Made by a program: the position numbers and the translations under genes
The notes under the pieces: generated by a model
Databases searched by the model: none
What the model saw: the letters and a program-made list of their open reading frames with translations, nothing else
Told to the model about the DNA's origin: nothing
Shown: positions 63,644 to 64,000 of the stretch, piece after piece
Numbering within the stretch: the stretch's first letter is position 1
Layout of the letters: each line of letters opens with the position of its first letter
Assembly (NCBI GenBank): GCA_017941035.1
Contig: JAGAXG010000039.1
Span: forward strand, 1-64,000
Direction of reading: 5' to 3'
DNA from: a bacterium
GTDB lineage: Bacteria; Cyanobacteriota; Vampirovibrionia; Gastranaerophilales; Gastranaerophilaceae
Length of the DNA stretch: 64,000 nucleotides

Positions 63644-64000
63644 TTACGGCAACAATTCTCTATCGATTTCTTTAGCAGCTTCAAGAGCAGAGAATTTATC
63701 TGATAAAAGTTCTTTAACCCCACCCAGTTCTTTAATCATTGTATAGCGTTTTTCATTATCATACAAAAGTTCTTCAATATGAGAAGCTATATTTTCCGCT
63801 TTAACATCATCCTCTATAATTTCAGGAATAATGTCCTTATTCGCAATAATATTCGGTAATGAAACTTTGTTTATACATCTCACAAGCAAATAAATCCAAT
63901 AAAAAAGCTTTGGACCTCTATAGGCAATTATCATTGGAGTCTTATACAAACAAGCTTCTAATGCGACAGTTCCAGAAGCAAGTATTAAAGCATCAGAAAC
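63644..64000 (-). CDS. lpxB: Lipid-A-disaccharide synthase, C-terminal part (gene runs off the window)
   Basis: The last ~118 residues of LpxB, the GT19 enzyme that joins UDP-2,3-diacylglucosamine and lipid X in lipid A synthesis. The frame is open to the window edge and contains SDALILASGTVALEA, then TPMIIAYR, LPNIIA and the C-terminal helices, matching the nucleotide-binding end of the family. The start lies beyond base 64000. With kdsB it supports a lipopolysaccharide outer membrane. Confidence 0.9.
   Translation of the reverse strand, partial: VSDALILASGTVALEACLYKTPMIIAYRGPKLFYWIYLLVRCINKVSLPNIIANKDIIPEIIEDDVKAENIASHIEELLYDNEKRYTMIKELGGVKELLSDKFSALEAAKEIDRELLP

Overview
The window is AT-rich bacterial chromosome with the standard genetic code and short intergenic gaps. 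It looks like a non-photosynthetic cyanobacterial relative, most probably a gut Melainabacterium (Vampirovibrionia, order Gastranaerophilales). This rests on an RpaB-type response regulator, a Ycf23/DUF561 protein, lipid A/Kdo genes (kdsB, the end of lpxB) that imply an outer membrane, type IV pilus genes (pilT, a decayed prepilin), and large hypothetical membrane proteins of a style I associate with that group. The lineage call is inference, since no rRNA or marker tree was available.

Layout. 1-2 kb: rpsB-tsf. 2-13 kb: ribD, a metallo-beta-lactamase-fold protein, a GshB-like ATP-grasp enzyme, tsaD, glyS, an exported GH10-like/TPR/small-protein operon, and ispG. 12.5-19.9 kb: two phosphoesterases, rlmN, prfB with its programmed +1 frameshift, and small regulators and repair proteins. 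20-25.7 kb is the accessory region: a large membrane protein behind a structured leader, an acetyltransferase, a caspase-like protein, an L,D-transpeptidase and a hexapeptide acetyltransferase, set among degenerate tRNA-3'-end-plus-terminator repeats and ending at an intact tRNA-His. 25.8-31.5 kb: rpaB (with an HLR1-like box upstream), kdsB, prmA, accA, accD, recF. 31.5-37 kb: pilT, a membrane protein, uvrB, a CpaE-like ATPase. 37.1-37.3 kb: a rod-shaped, 6S-like RNA. 37.4-44.6 kb: pdxA with a DUF1537 kinase, ssb, an MlaE permease, a trypsin-like protease, ycf23, a TIGR02757 protein, a SpoIID protein, HU. 44.7-54.8 kb: a LysM protein, a GH13 enzyme, a corrinoid iron-sulfur-protein-like pair, ftsH, gcvPA-gcvH-gcvT, dnaJ-like, a winged-helix protein. 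55-64 kb: a double-helicase protein with a Cas4/RecB-like nuclease, xerD, dgt, a broken prepilin, a large membrane protein, and the 3' part of lpxB.

Functional threads: translation (rpsB, tsf, glyS, prfB, rlmN, prmA, tsaD), envelope building (kdsB, lpxB, MlaE, SpoIID, LysM, L,D-transpeptidase), fatty-acid initiation (accA/accD), one-carbon metabolism (glycine cleavage next to CFeSP-like subunits), and DNA repair/recombination (uvrB, recF, the helicase-nuclease pair, xerD, ssb, AlkD-like).

Points most worth a second look: the tRNA-His-like repeat/cassette array at 22.4-25.7 kb and the roughly 95-bp structured inserts in two of its tRNA-like T-loops; the orphan CFeSP-like pair; the fused inactive-plus-active helicase; the 6S-like RNA; the HLR1-like box; and a possible -1 frameshift extending the GH10-like protein.
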